This document shows positions 1 to 9,428 of a stretch of 64,000 bases of DNA, piece by piece. The position numbers and the translations under genes were made by a program. The notes below the pieces were generated by a model. It worked only from the letters and a program-made list of their open reading frames with translations, did no database searches and had not been told where the DNA came from. Source of the DNA: Streptococcus mutans. GTDB taxonomy: Bacteria > Bacillota > Bacilli > Lactobacillales > Streptococcaceae. Each line of letters starts with the position of its first letter. The stretch's first letter is position 1. The DNA lies in assembly GCF_006739205.1 (NCBI RefSeq), contig NZ_AP019720.1, forward strand, positions 1 through 64,000, read 5' to 3'.

Positions 1-1359
1 ATGACAGAAAATGAACAAATTTTTTGGAATAGGGTTTTAGAACTTGCACAAAGTCAATTAAAGCAAGCGACATTTGATTTTTTCGTTTCAGATGCTAAAT
101 TATTGAAAGTTGAAGGAAATATTGCGACTATCCTTCTTGATGATATGAAAAAATTATTTTGGGAAAAAAATTTACAGCCTGTTGTTCTAACAGCTGGATT
201 CGAGGTCTTTAATACAGAAATTTCAATTGAGTATGTTTTTGAAGAAACTCAATCCACATCAAACAGCCCACAAATTTCTCAGAATAAAACTGCAGAACTT
301 GCAACAGAAACACTTCCTTTTGTGCAAAATGATCTTAATCCAAAATATAGTTTTGATAACTTTGTGATTGGTGATGAAAATCGTTGGGCTTTTACAGCAT
401 CCGTTTCTGTTGCAGACCTTCCTGGAACAACCTATAATCCTCTCTTTATTTATGGAGGACCCGGTTTAGGAAAGACCCACCTTCTAAATGCCATTGGTAA
501 CTCTGTTTTAGCAAGCAATCCTAAAGCTCGTATAAAATATATTTCTGCCGAAAATTTTATTAATGAATTTGTTGTCCACATTAGACTACAAAATATGGAT
601 GAGCTAAAGAAGAAATTTCGAAATTTAGATTTACTATTAATTGATGATATTCAATCTTTAGCCAAGAAAAGTTTAGCTGCCACTCAAGAAGAATTTTTCA
701 ACACCTTTAATGCTTTACATGATAATAATAAGCAGATTGTCCTTACCAGTGATCGAACACCAGATGACCTTAACGATCTTGAGCAACGTTTGGTAACACG
801 TTTTAAATGGGGGTTAACTGTTAACATTACACCTCCTGACTTTGAAACACGAGTAGCTATTTTAAACAATAAAATTCAAGAATATAATTATAGTTTTCTC
901 TCTGAAACAATTGAATACTTAGCTGGACAGTTCGACTCCAACGTCCGTGATCTAGAAGGTGCCCTAAAAGATATCAGTCTTGTGGCTAATTTTAAAAAAC
1001 TTGATGTTATTACTGTTGAAGTTGCAGCAGAAGCTATCAGGGCAAGAAAGCAAGATAGCAGTCCTAAGATGATTGTTATCCCTATTGAAGATATCCAAAA
1101 ACAGGTTGGAAAATTTTATGGCGTAACTGTTAAAGAAATCAAATCAACCAAGAGAACACAAAACATTGTTTTAGCACGCCAAGTTGGCATGTATTTAGCA
1201 CGTGAAATGACAGATAACAGTCTTCCAAAAATCGGAAAGGAATTTGGAGGGCGAGATCATTCAACCGTTCTACATGCCTATAATAAAATCAAAAATATGT
1301 TAGCACAGGATGACAGTCTAAAAATAGAAATGGAAACGATTAAAAATAAGATAAAATAA
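1..1359 (+). CDS. dnaA: Chromosomal replication initiator DnaA
   Basis: DnaA binds DnaA boxes at oriC, oligomerises with ATP and melts the origin. The 452-residue length is normal for the family. The AAA+ Walker A motif GGPGLGKTH is at residues 152-160 and a Walker B-like LLLIDDIQ follows near residue 210. The C-terminal domain IV carries the box-reading signature [12 protein letters not shown]. The window begins exactly at the start codon, so the upstream part of oriC and the dnaA promoter lie outside it. dnaN follows after a gap of about 155 bases that holds DnaA boxes, the usual Gram-positive origin layout. Confidence 0.98.
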   Translation: MTENEQIFWNRVLELAQSQLKQATFDFFVSDAKLLKVEGNIATILLDDMKKLFWEKNLQPVVLTAGFEVFNTEISIEYVFEETQSTSNSPQISQNKTAELATETLPFVQNDLNPKYSFDNFVIGDENRWAFTASVSVADLPGTTYNPLFIYGGPGLGKTHLLNAIGNSVLASNPKARIKYISAENFINEFVVHIRLQNMDELKKKFRNLDLLLIDDIQSLAKKSLAATQEEFFNTFNALHDNNKQIVLTSDRTPDDLNDLEQRLVTRFKWGLTVNITPPDFETRVAILNNKIQEYNYSFLSETIEYLAGQFDSNVRDLEGALKDISLVANFKKLDVITVEVAAEAIRARKQDSSPKMIVIPIEDIQKQVGKFYGVTVKEIKSTKRTQNIVLARQVGMYLAREMTDNSLPKIGKEFGGRDHSTVLHAYNKIKNMLAQDDSLKIEMETIKNKIK

Positions 1360-1363
1360 ATCC

Positions 1364-1464
1364 TGTGTATAAGATAAAGAAAACGTATTATTTATCCACA
1401 AGTTGTGAACAATCTTTAAGACTGATGAAATATAAGATTGTTATACTTATCCTCACTATACACA
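1364..1464. promoter_or_regulatory. DnaA-box cluster in the dnaA-dnaN spacer (part of oriC)
   Basis: A perfect DnaA box TTATCCACA lies at 1392-1400. One-mismatch copies are TGTGTATAA at 1364-1372 (reverse orientation) and TTATCCTCA at 1447-1455; CTATACACA at 1456-1464 is a weaker relative. Clusters in this spacer are a known part of Firmicute origins. The rest of the origin would lie upstream of base 1. Box identity is read directly; activity is inferred. Confidence 0.75.
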
Positions 1465-1514
1465 AAACCTACTACCACTACTAACTTATTACTTATAAAA
1501 TAAAGGAGTTTTCT

Positions 1515-2651
1515 ATGATAAAATTTTCAATTAATAAAGTTTTTTTCTTACAAGCCTTAAATGCTACCAAGCGAGCTATTAGTTCTAAAAATGCTATTCC
1601 TATTCTTTCTAGTTTAAAAATTGAAGTGAATTCTCAGTCCATTACTTTAACAGGCTCTAATGGACAAATTTCTATTGAAAATACGATTTCAGCTGAAGAA
1701 GAAAATGCTGGACTATTGGTTACTTCTTCAGGAGCTATCTTACTTGAAGCTAATTTCTTTATTAATATTGTTTCAAGCCTACCTGATATCACTTTAGATT
1801 TTGAAGAAATTGAACAACATCAAGTTGTTTTAAATAGTGGAAAATCAGAAATCACACTTAAAGGTAAAGATGTGGAACAATATCCTCGTTTGCAGGAAGT
1901 TGGAACAAATAATCCTTTAATTTTAGAAACAAAATTGTTAAAAACAATTATTTCTGAGACAGCTTTTGCTGCTAGTACCCAAGAAAGTCGACCAATTTTA
2001 ACAGGTGTCCATTTGGTATTGACAAATCATAAAGAGTTTAAAGCTGTTGCTACAGACTCTCATCGCATGAGTCAAAGAAAATTAACTCTTGACCATTCAT
2101 CAGATGATTTTGATGTCGTCATTCCAAGCCGTTCTTTACGTGAATTTGCAGCTGTATTTACAGATGATATTGAATCTGTTGAGGTATTTTTCTCTAACAG
2201 TCAAATCCTCTTTAGAAGTGAATATATTAGCTTCTATACGCGCCTGTTAGAAGGAAATTATCCTGATACTGATCGCTTGTTGGGCAATAACTTTGAAACA
2301 GAAGTTGTCTTCAATACTAATGCTCTTCGTTATGCTATGGAGCGTGCTCATTTAATCTCAAATGCTACCCAAAATGGTACTGTTAAATTGGAGATTATCA
2401 ACAATCAAGTAACAGCACATGTTAATTCACCTGAGGTTGGAAAAGTCAATGAAGAACTTGATATTGAAAGCTTATCAGGAAATGATTTAACAATAAGCTT
2501 TAACCCAACTTACTTGATCGAAGCTTTAAAAGCTCTTAAAAGTGAGACTGTCACAATTCGTTTTATTTCCCCAATTCGCCCTTTCACTTTAACACCGAGT
2601 GATAACAGTGAAAACTTCATTCAATTGATTACACCTGTTCGCACAAACTAA
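1515..2651 (+). CDS. dnaN: DNA polymerase III beta subunit (sliding clamp)
   Basis: DnaN is the ring-shaped processivity clamp of the replicative polymerase. The 378-residue length and whole-chain sequence fit the three-domain clamp, with the ending FIQLITPVRT typical of Firmicute clamps. An AAAGGAG ribosome-binding site precedes the ATG. It sits directly after dnaA in the conserved origin-proximal order. A strong hairpin terminator begins 5 bases after the stop codon. Confidence 0.97.
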   Translation: MIKFSINKVFFLQALNATKRAISSKNAIPILSSLKIEVNSQSITLTGSNGQISIENTISAEEENAGLLVTSSGAILLEANFFINIVSSLPDITLDFEEIEQHQVVLNSGKSEITLKGKDVEQYPRLQEVGTNNPLILETKLLKTIISETAFAASTQESRPILTGVHLVLTNHKEFKAVATDSHRMSQRKLTLDHSSDDFDVVIPSRSLREFAAVFTDDIESVEVFFSNSQILFRSEYISFYTRLLEGNYPDTDRLLGNNFETEVVFNTNALRYAMERAHLISNATQNGTVKLEIINNQVTAHVNSPEVGKVNEELDIESLSGNDLTISFNPTYLIEALKALKSETVTIRFISPIRPFTLTPSDNSENFIQLITPVRTN

Positions 2652-2655
2652 AATG

Positions 2656-2680
2656 ACGCCTATTATAGGCGTTGTTTTTT
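2656..2680 (+). terminator. Terminator after dnaN
   Basis: A perfect 7-bp stem (ACGCCTA / TAGGCGT) with a 3-base loop occupies 2656-2672 and is followed by a T-rich run. It sits immediately after the dnaN stop codon. Confidence 0.85.
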
Positions 2681-2777
2681 GTCAATATGATATAATGACC
2701 TATATGCTCTATATTTTTAGTAAATCCCAATTCAAGGGACAAAAACACTCTAAAAAAACAACATTAATTAAAGAAAC

Positions 2778-2786
2778 TTATCCACA
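2778..2786 (+). promoter_or_regulatory. Isolated perfect DnaA box downstream of dnaN
   Basis: TTATCCACA occurs at 2778-2786 in the spacer between the dnaN terminator and the DUF951 gene. It matches the full consensus. A lone box could titrate DnaA, modulate the next promoter (a TATAAT is at 2839-2844), or be chance. Confidence 0.5.
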
Positions 2787-2923
2787 GTTTAAGGCAAAAA
2801 TTGTATAGGACAATTAACTGTTTCAAAAATAGTTATAGTATAATTGATGGAAAAGTGCTTAAACTTTCAACTGAAAAGTTTAGCTGCTATCAAAGAAAAG
2901 TTTATCTGTAAAAAGGAGAATCA

Positions 2924-3115
2924 ATGTACGAATTAGGATCTTTAGTTGAAATGAAAAAGCCCCATGCCTGCACCATTAAGACGACAGGTAAAAAAGCCAA
3001 TTGTTGGGAGGTCGTACGTATCGGTGCTGACATCAAAATCAAATGCACCAACTGTGATCATGTGGTCATGATGAGCCGCCATGATTTTGAACGTAAGATA
3101 AAAAAGGTTTTATAA
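2924..3115 (+). CDS. DUF951 family small protein
   Basis: This is a 63-residue protein of the DUF951 family, which is conserved beside dnaN/ychF in Firmicutes and has no settled function. The sequence shows the family start MYELGSLVEMKKPHAC and a CTNCDH stretch with two closely spaced cysteines followed by VMMSR. Those cysteines plus the earlier ones suggest a small metal or nucleic-acid binding fold, which is inference. An AAAGGAG site lies before the ATG, and a TATAAT -10 box is at 2839-2844. A hairpin terminator lies at 3201-3227. Confidence 0.9.
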   Translation: MYELGSLVEMKKPHACTIKTTGKKANCWEVVRIGADIKIKCTNCDHVVMMSRHDFERKIKKVL

Positions 3116-3200
3116 AAGACTTATGTAGCTGAAAAATTGTTAAATCAGTATTTTTAATAGAAAAGGTAAGTGCTGGTTCAGTATTATTGAATTTTATATT

Positions 3201-3227
3201 AAGCTTGTTAATTGACAAGCTTTTTCT
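3201..3227 (+). terminator. Terminator between the DUF951 gene and ychF
   Basis: An 8-bp perfect stem AAGCTTGT / ACAAGCTT with a 6-base loop is followed by TTTTTCTT. It ends the DUF951 transcript and lies just upstream of the ychF promoter. Confidence 0.75.
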
Positions 3228-3236
3228 TATCTTTTC

Positions 3237-3245
3237 TGCTATAAT
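3237..3245 (+). promoter_or_regulatory. Extended -10 promoter of ychF
   Basis: The sequence TGCTATAAT is a perfect extended -10 element, 33 bases before the ychF start codon. No -35 box stands at standard spacing (the nearest TTGACA is 22 bases upstream), as is common for extended -10 promoters in streptococci. Confidence 0.65.
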
Positions 3246-3278
3246 ATTAATGATTGAATAAAATATTGGAGATTTTAA

Positions 3279-4394
3279 ATGGCTTTAACAGCAGGTATCG
3301 TTGGTTTGCCTAATGTTGGAAAATCAACGCTTTTTAATGCAATAACAAAGGCAGGAGCAGAAGCTGCCAACTATCCTTTTGCAACGATTGATCCTAATGT
3401 GGGTATGGTTGAAGTACCAGATATACGTTTACAGAAGTTGACAGAACTTATTGTACCTAAAAAGACTGTGCCAACAACGTTTGAGTTCACAGATATTGCA
3501 GGTATTGTCAAGGGAGCGTCAAAGGGTGAAGGTCTTGGAAATAAATTTTTAGCTAATATTCGTGAAGTAGATGCTATTGTTCATGTTGTACGTGCTTTCA
3601 ATGATGAAAATGTTATGCGTGAACAAGGACGTGAATCTGATTTTGTTGATCCAATAGCCGATATTGAAACCATTAATTTAGAATTAATTTTGGCAGATCT
3701 TGAGTCTATTAATAAGCGCTATGCGCGTGTAGAAAAAATTGCACGTACGCAAAAAGATAAGGATTCTGTAGCCGAGTTTAACATTCTTCAAAAGATAAAA
3801 CCTGTTCTTGAAGATGGAAAGTCAGCACGTACCATTGATTTTACAGAAGATGAAGCAAAAATTGTCAAAGGCTTGTTCTTATTGACAACTAAACCAGTGC
3901 TTTATGTAGCCAATGTTGATGAAGATAAAGTAGCTGATCCAGATAGTATTGATTATGTTCAACAAATCCGTGAATTTGCAGCAACGGAAAATGCTGAAGT
4001 TGTTGTTATTTCAGCGCGTGCTGAAGAAGAAATTTCTGAACTTGATGATGAAGATAGAGCAGAGTTTTTAGAAGCAATGGGCTTAAATGAATCAGGCGTT
4101 GATAAATTGACACGGGCAGCTTATCATTTGTTGGGTCTTGGAACTTACTTTACAGCTGGTGAAAAAGAAGTGCGTGCTTGGACCTTTAAACGTGGAATCA
4201 AAGCACCACAAGCTGCAGGAATTATCCATTCAGATTTTGAAAAAGGCTTCATCCGTGCTGTAACCATGTCTTATGATGATCTTATAAAATATGGCTCTGA
4301 AAAAGCTGTAAAAGAAGCAGGTCGCCTACGTGAAGAAGGTAAAGATTATATTGTTCAAGATGGTGATATTATGGAATTCCGATTCAATGTTTAA
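3279..4394 (+). CDS. ychF: Redox-regulated ATPase/GTPase YchF (Obg family)
   Basis: YchF (OLA1 family) is a P-loop ATPase that binds ribosomes and modulates stress responses. The G1 motif GLPNVGKS is at residues 9-16, the G3-like [11 protein letters not shown] follows near residue 70, and the C-terminal TGS-like domain ends with the conserved [14 protein letters not shown]. The 371-residue length is standard. The start is supported by TTGGAG just upstream. pth follows 86 bases later, a common streptococcal pairing. Confidence 0.97.
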   Translation: MALTAGIVGLPNVGKSTLFNAITKAGAEAANYPFATIDPNVGMVEVPDIRLQKLTELIVPKKTVPTTFEFTDIAGIVKGASKGEGLGNKFLANIREVDAIVHVVRAFNDENVMREQGRESDFVDPIADIETINLELILADLESINKRYARVEKIARTQKDKDSVAEFNILQKIKPVLEDGKSARTIDFTEDEAKIVKGLFLLTTKPVLYVANVDEDKVADPDSIDYVQQIREFAATENAEVVVISARAEEEISELDDEDRAEFLEAMGLNESGVDKLTRAAYHLLGLGTYFTAGEKEVRAWTFKRGIKAPQAAGIIHSDFEKGFIRAVTMSYDDLIKYGSEKAVKEAGRLREEGKDYIVQDGDIMEFRFNV

Positions 4395-4420
4395 GGAAAT
4401 TAAAGAACAATAACAAAAAA

Positions 4421-4440
4421 GAGGCTGGGACAAAAGTTCG
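4421..4440 (+). repeat. Half-copy of a GGCTGGGACAAAAGT intergenic element
   Basis: Between ychF and pth the sequence GAGGCTGGGACAAAAGTTCG is seen. A closely related block (GAGTCTGGGACTAAAGTC) occurs at 58378-58395 downstream of comS, where it pairs with a complementary partner. I recognise this as a recurrent streptococcal intergenic motif, often near transcript ends; no partner arm is obvious here. Confidence 0.45.
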
Positions 4441-4480
4441 GGCTTCTTAATCTTTACAAATTCATTTTGGAAAGGAAATC

Positions 4481-5050
4481 ATGACTAAATTAATTGTTGG
4501 CCTTGGAAATCCAGGCAGTAAATACCATGAAACGAAACATAATGTTGGCTTTATGGCTCTTGACAGAATTGTCAAGCCTTTGAATGTTCAGTTTACAGAA
4601 AATAAAACATTTAAAGCAGAAACAGTAGCGACTTTTATTAATGGTGAAAAAATTTATTTTATTAAACCAACTACATTTATGAATGCCAGTGGTTTAGCTG
4701 TCAGAGCTTTTCTAGCTTATTATAATTTAACTGTGGAAGATCTAATTGTTATTTATGATGATCTTGATATGGAAGTAGGAAAAATACGTTTTCGTCAAAA
4801 AGGCTCTGCTGGTGGACATAATGGTATAAAAAGCATTATCAAGGAAATTGGGACTCAGGAATTTGATCGTATCAAGATTGGTATTGGCCGTCCAAAGGAT
4901 AAGATGACAGTCGTTAACTATGTTTTAGGAAAATTTGATAAAAAAGATGAAATAACTATTTTTAACACACTTGATAAAGTTGACAAAGCTGTCAATTACT
5001 ATTTACAAACGAAAAATTTTGAACAAACAATGCAAAAATTTAATGGGTAA
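4481..5050 (+). CDS. pth: Peptidyl-tRNA hydrolase
   Basis: Pth cleaves peptidyl-tRNA released from stalled ribosomes and so recycles tRNA. The N-terminus [24 protein letters not shown] carries the signature, including Asn10 and catalytic His20. FMNASG and the GGHNGIKSI loop are also present. The 189-residue length is typical. An AAAGGAAA site precedes the ATG. The mfd start codon lies within 2 bases of the pth stop, so the two are probably translationally coupled. Confidence 0.97.
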   Translation: MTKLIVGLGNPGSKYHETKHNVGFMALDRIVKPLNVQFTENKTFKAETVATFINGEKIYFIKPTTFMNASGLAVRAFLAYYNLTVEDLIVIYDDLDMEVGKIRFRQKGSAGGHNGIKSIIKEIGTQEFDRIKIGIGRPKDKMTVVNYVLGKFDKKDEITIFNTLDKVDKAVNYYLQTKNFEQTMQKFNG

Positions 5051-5051
5051 G

Positions 5052-8000
5052 ATGAATTTAATAGATTTATTTAAACAAAATCAAAAAATTAAAGAGTGGA
5101 CAGAACATCTCTCTGCTCCTACTAGACAATTAGTAATGGGATTTTCAAGCTCTAGTAAAGCTTTGGCAATAGCAGCTGCTTATAAGCAGCAAAAGGGAAA
5201 GATAGTAATTGTGACGTCAACTCAAAATGAGGCTGAAAAACTTGCAACTGATTTAATTAGCTTAATTGGTGAGGAAGAAGTTTATCAATTTTTCGCTGAT
5301 GATGTTGCAGCAGCAGAGTTTATTTTTGCATCGCAAGATAAAACAAATTCTCGTGTAGAAAGCCTTAATTTTCTTTTAGATAAAGAAAAATCAGGAATTT
5401 TAATGACAAGTATTGTTGGTATAAGGATTTTACTTCCAAGTCCCCAAAATTACCAAGCAGCTCAATTTAAATTAAAAGTTGGTGAAGAATATAATCTTGA
5501 CAATATTATCAAGCAACTGTCAAATATTGGTTATCAAAAAGTAGCACAAGTTTATAATCCTGGAGAATTTAGTAAAAGAGGGGATATTTTAGATATTTAT
5601 GAAATCAATCAGCCCTATCCTTATCGTCTTGAATTTTTTGGAGATGAAATAGACGGCATTCGCACTTTTGATCCTGATGATCAAAAATCCCTTAGTAATC
5701 TGGATTCTTTTATTTTGATCCCATCTGATGATATCATCCTGACAGATAGTGATTTTGATCAAGCCTGTTATAATTTAGAAAAAGCACTTATTACTGCAAA
5801 TGATAGTTTACAACCTTATTTAAAAGAGGTTTTATCTGTTACGAAAGATCATTACCGTCATCAAGATGTTAGAAAGTTTTTATCCTTTTTCTATCAAAAA
5901 GAATGGACTCTTTTAAATTATCTACCTGAACAAACACCACTATTTTTTGATGATTTTCAAAGAATTATTGATCGGAATAGTCGTTTTGATTTGGATATTG
6001 CTAACCTTTTGATAGAAGATTTACAAAATAGTAAAGCAGTGTCAAGTTTATCTTATTTTGCTAATAATTACAAAGATTTAAGACACTATCAACCTGCGAC
6101 CTTTTTTTCTAATTTTCATAAAGGTTTAGGAAATCTTAAATTTGATTATCTCTATAACTTTACACAGTATCCAATGCAGGAATTTTTTAATCAATTTCCT
6201 TTATTAATTGATGAAATTAGACGTTATCAAAAATCTGAGATGACTGTTCTTTTACAAACAGATTCACAGCAGAGTCAAGGACATTTACAAAAAGCTTTAC
6301 AGGGATATAATTTCAATTTACCAATTAGTCAAGTTGATAATCTGTTAAAAAAGCAAGCTCAGTTAACAATTGGAAATCTTTCAACTGGTTTTTATTTTGC
6401 TGATGAAAAGCTTGTCTTAATCACTGAAAGAGAAATTTTTCATAAAAAAGTAAAGCATAAACGTCGTCGTTCATATATTAGTAATGCTGAGCGTCTTAAG
6501 GATTACAATGAATTAGAAAAGGGAGACTATGTTGTTCATAATGTGCATGGCATAGGACGTTTTTTAGGGATTGAAACGATTGAAGTGTCAGGTGTTCACC
6601 GAGATTATTTAACCATTCAATATCAAAATGCTGATCGTATTTCCATTCCTATTGAACAAATTGAACTCCTTTCGAAATATGTTGCTAGTGATGGTAAAGA
6701 GCCAAAGATCAATAAGCTTAACGATGGCCGTTTTCAAAGGATTAAACAAAAGGTATCAAAACAAGTTGAAGATATAGCTGATGATCTTTTAAAACTTTAT
6801 GCTGAACGCAGTCAATTAAAAGGTTTTGCTTTTTCTCCTGATGATAAAAATCAGGAAGAATTTGATAATGATTTTGCTTATGTTGAAACTGAAGATCAAT
6901 TAAGATCCATTAAAGAAGTCAAAAAGGATATGGAAAAAGACCAACCAATGGATCGTCTTCTTGTTGGTGATGTTGGTTTTGGAAAAACGGAAGTAGCGAT
7001 GAGAGCTGCTTTTAAAGCAGTTAATGATGATAAACAAGTTGCTGTTTTGGTGCCAACAACAGTTCTTGCTCAACAGCACTATAATACTTTTAAGGAGCGC
7101 TTTGAAAATTTTCCTGTCAATGTTGCCATGATGAGTCGTTTTAAAACCAAGACTGAACAGTCTGAAACGTTAACTAAATTAGCTAAGGGACAGGTTGATA
7201 TCATTATTGGAACACATCGACTACTTTCTAAAGATGTTACGTTTAAAGATCTTGGTTTGCTTGTTATTGATGAAGAGCAACGATTCGGGGTTAAACACAA
7301 GGAAACATTGAAAGAATTAAAAACTAAGGTTGATGTCTTGACCTTGACAGCAACTCCTATTCCACGGACATTACATATGTCTATGCTTGGTATACGAGAT
7401 TTATCAGTTATTGAAACACCTCCAAGTAATCGTTACCCTGTCCAGACTTATGTTATGGAAACAAATGCAAGTGTCATTCGTGAAGCTATTATGCGTGAAA
7501 TTGATCGAGGTGGACAAATCTTTTATATTTACAACAGGGTTGACACAATTGACAAAAAAGTTGCTGAACTAAGAGAATTGATTCCAGAAGCCAACATTGG
7601 TTTTGTTCATGGAAAAATGAGCGAAATTCAACTTGAAAATACTTTACTAGACTTTATCAGTGGTGAATACGATCTCTTAGTAACTACAACAATCATTGAA
7701 ACAGGTATTGATATTTCAAATGTTAATACTCTGTTTATTGAAAATGCTGATTACATGGGCTTGTCAACTTTGTATCAACTTCGGGGACGTGTTGGTCGAT
7801 CAAATCGTATTGCTTATGCTTATCTTATGTATCATCCTGATAAGATTTTAACAGAAGTGTCAGAAAAACGTTTGGAAGCTATTAAAGGGTTTACAGAACT
7901 TGGTTCAGGTTTTAAAATTGCTATGAGAGATTTGTCTATTCGTGGTGCAGGAAATATTCTTGGTTCCTCTCAAAGTGGCTTCATTGATTCTGTAGGTTTT

Positions 8001-8540
8001 GAAATGTATTCACAGTTATTAGAAGAAGCAATTGCAGCAAAACAAGGTCAAAGAAAAACGCGTTCTAAGGGAAATGCTGAAATTAATTTACAAATTGATG
8101 CTTATTTACCAACGGATTATATTAGTGATGAGCGTCAGAAAATTGAAATTTATAAACGTATTCGAGAAATTGAAAGTAAAACAGACTATCAGGCTTTACA
8201 AGATGAACTGATTGATCGTTTTGGTGATTATCCAGATCAGGTTGCTTATCTGATAGAAATTGGTCTTTTAAAAGCTTATCTAGATGATGCCTTTGTAGAA
8301 TCACTTGATCGTAAACAAAATTCAGTAGTAGTGTGTTTTGAAAAGATTTCATTAAAATTTTATCTAACCCAAGATTATTTTGAAGCTTTGTCTAAAACTA
8401 ATTTAAAAGCTCGTATTAGTGAAAATAAAGGAAAAATTGAAATTGTTTTTGATGTGCGAGCTAAAAAGGAATATGAAATTTTAGAAGAATTAATTAAATT
8501 TGGAAAAATTTTGAAGAAACTAAAAGATAAGAAAAAGTAA
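5052..8540 (+). CDS. mfd: Transcription-repair coupling factor
   Basis: Mfd displaces RNA polymerase stalled at DNA lesions and recruits UvrA. The N-terminal UvrB-like region is followed by the RNA-polymerase-interacting domain (GDYVVHNVHGIGRF). The RecG-like motor has Walker A GDVGFGKT at residues 639-646 and DEEQ at 740-743, and the C-terminal TRCF domain is present. I chose the ATG at 5052, giving 1162 residues, the family norm. An in-frame ATG at 5043 overlaps the pth stop, and the open frame extends further upstream inside pth without support. Known in S. mutans as trcF/mfd. Confidence 0.96.
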   Translation: MNLIDLFKQNQKIKEWTEHLSAPTRQLVMGFSSSSKALAIAAAYKQQKGKIVIVTSTQNEAEKLATDLISLIGEEEVYQFFADDVAAAEFIFASQDKTNSRVESLNFLLDKEKSGILMTSIVGIRILLPSPQNYQAAQFKLKVGEEYNLDNIIKQLSNIGYQKVAQVYNPGEFSKRGDILDIYEINQPYPYRLEFFGDEIDGIRTFDPDDQKSLSNLDSFILIPSDDIILTDSDFDQACYNLEKALITANDSLQPYLKEVLSVTKDHYRHQDVRKFLSFFYQKEWTLLNYLPEQTPLFFDDFQRIIDRNSRFDLDIANLLIEDLQNSKAVSSLSYFANNYKDLRHYQPATFFSNFHKGLGNLKFDYLYNFTQYPMQEFFNQFPLLIDEIRRYQKSEMTVLLQTDSQQSQGHLQKALQGYNFNLPISQVDNLLKKQAQLTIGNLSTGFYFADEKLVLITEREIFHKKVKHKRRRSYISNAERLKDYNELEKGDYVVHNVHGIGRFLGIETIEVSGVHRDYLTIQYQNADRISIPIEQIELLSKYVASDGKEPKINKLNDGRFQRIKQKVSKQVEDIADDLLKLYAERSQLKGFAFSPDDKNQEEFDNDFAYVETEDQLRSIKEVKKDMEKDQPMDRLLVGDVGFGKTEVAMRAAFKAVNDDKQVAVLVPTTVLAQQHYNTFKERFENFPVNVAMMSRFKTKTEQSETLTKLAKGQVDIIIGTHRLLSKDVTFKDLGLLVIDEEQRFGVKHKETLKELKTKVDVLTLTATPIPRTLHMSMLGIRDLSVIETPPSNRYPVQTYVMETNASVIREAIMREIDRGGQIFYIYNRVDTIDKKVAELRELIPEANIGFVHGKMSEIQLENTLLDFISGEYDLLVTTTIIETGIDISNVNTLFIENADYMGLSTLYQLRGRVGRSNRIAYAYLMYHPDKILTEVSEKRLEAIKGFTELGSGFKIAMRDLSIRGAGNILGSSQSGFIDSVGFEMYSQLLEEAIAAKQGQRKTRSKGNAEINLQIDAYLPTDYISDERQKIEIYKRIREIESKTDYQALQDELIDRFGDYPDQVAYLIEIGLLKAYLDDAFVESLDRKQNSVVVCFEKISLKFYLTQDYFEALSKTNLKARISENKGKIEIVFDVRAKKEYEILEELIKFGKILKKLKDKKK

Positions 8541-8635
8541 CAATTTATTAAATTACTTTTGAACTTTCTAACTGAGTAGAGGAAACTTATTTGTTGTGAT
8601 ATTTACTATTGTTTCTATCTTTTTATAAAGAAAAA

Positions 8636-8644
8636 TGATAAAAT
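8636..8644 (+). promoter_or_regulatory. Extended -10 promoter of the rqcP-divIC operon
   Basis: TGATAAAAT fits an extended -10 element 25 bases before the rqcP ATG. It is the only promoter-like signal between mfd and ftsH that I can support, so rqcP to ftsH may be one transcript. Confidence 0.45.
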
Positions 8645-8669
8645 AAAAAGGATAAACTGGAGTAATTAA

Positions 8670-8942
8670 ATGAGATTAGATAAATATTTAAAGGTATCAC
8701 GTATTATTAAACGTCGGTCTGTGGCCAAGGAAGTTGCTGATAGAGGACGAATTAAAGTAAATGGCATTCTGGCTAAAAGTTCAACAGACTTAAAAATAAA
8801 TGACACCATTGAAATACGTTTTGGTAATAAATTATTGACTGTTCGTGTTTTAGAAATGAAAGATAGCACCAAAAAAGAAGATGCTGTAAAAATGTATGAA
8901 ATAATAAGTGAGACGAGGATTGACTTAAATGGAGAAACCTAA
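8670..8942 (+). CDS. rqcP: S4-domain RNA-binding protein RqcP (YabO/Hsp15-like)
   Basis: This 90-residue single S4-domain protein starts [20 protein letters not shown], which is the alpha-L RNA-binding fold. The B. subtilis homologue YabO/RqcP works with RqcH in ribosome-associated quality control, helping add alanine tails on stalled 50S subunits; streptococcal annotation often calls it hslR. The last 14 bases overlap divIC, implying coupled translation. The gene neighbourhood rqcP-divIC is conserved in Firmicutes. Confidence 0.9.
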   Translation: MRLDKYLKVSRIIKRRSVAKEVADRGRIKVNGILAKSSTDLKINDTIEIRFGNKLLTVRVLEMKDSTKKEDAVKMYEIISETRIDLNGET

Positions 8943-9300
8943 CATTGTTCAGCTTAATAACAAATACATTAATGATGAAAAAACTAAAAAACGTTATGAA
9001 GAAGAAGAAACCAAACGTCGCCACCGTTTTATTGGGTGGATTTTGATTTTTATTATTTTATTATTTATTTTACCGGCCTATAACCTTGTAGCTAGTTATA
9101 TGAATTTGCAAAGTAAAAAAGAACAAATTGTAAAACTACAAAATCAACAGAAAAGATTAGATGCTAAAACAGATGCTGAGAAAAAATTTGCTGATCGTTT
9201 AAAAGATGATAATTATGTTGAGAAGTATGCACGTGCTAAATATTATTATTCAATAGATGGTGAAAATATTTACCCTGCTCCAAATTTATTACCTAAATAA
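8929..9300 (+). CDS. divIC: Septum formation initiator DivIC/FtsB family
   Basis: DivIC is a bitopic membrane protein of the divisome that pairs with FtsL and DivIB. The 123-residue sequence has a charged cytoplasmic N-terminus, one transmembrane helix at about residues 35-57 ([19 protein letters not shown]), then an extracytoplasmic heptad-type coiled coil rich in K, Q and L, and the conserved C-terminal [20 protein letters not shown]. It overlaps rqcP upstream and the next small gene downstream, so it lies in a tightly packed operon. Confidence 0.93.
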   Translation: MEKPNIVQLNNKYINDEKTKKRYEEEETKRRHRFIGWILIFIILLFILPAYNLVASYMNLQSKKEQIVKLQNQQKRLDAKTDAEKKFADRLKDDNYVEKYARAKYYYSIDGENIYPAPNLLPK

Positions 9301-9419
9301 TGAAAAATTTAATTGAAACAGTTGAGAAATTTTTAACTTATTCTGATGAAAAATTAGAAGAATTAGCCAAAAAGAATCAAGCTTTACGAGAAGAAACATC
9401 TCGTCAAAAATCAAAATAG
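9300..9419 (+). CDS. Small conserved coiled-coil protein downstream of divIC
   Basis: A 39-codon gene starts with an ATG that shares one base with the divIC stop (ATGA/TAATG type overlap). The product begins [19 protein letters not shown] and continues as a charged amphipathic helix rich in E, K and L. The same small gene stands at this position in S. pneumoniae, so it is conserved and probably real. Its function is unknown; the position suggests a role with DivIC or the next exported protein. It is easily missed because of its length. Confidence 0.75.
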   Translation: MKNLIETVEKFLTYSDEKLEELAKKNQALREETSRQKSK

Positions 9420-9428
9420 GAGGAAAAA

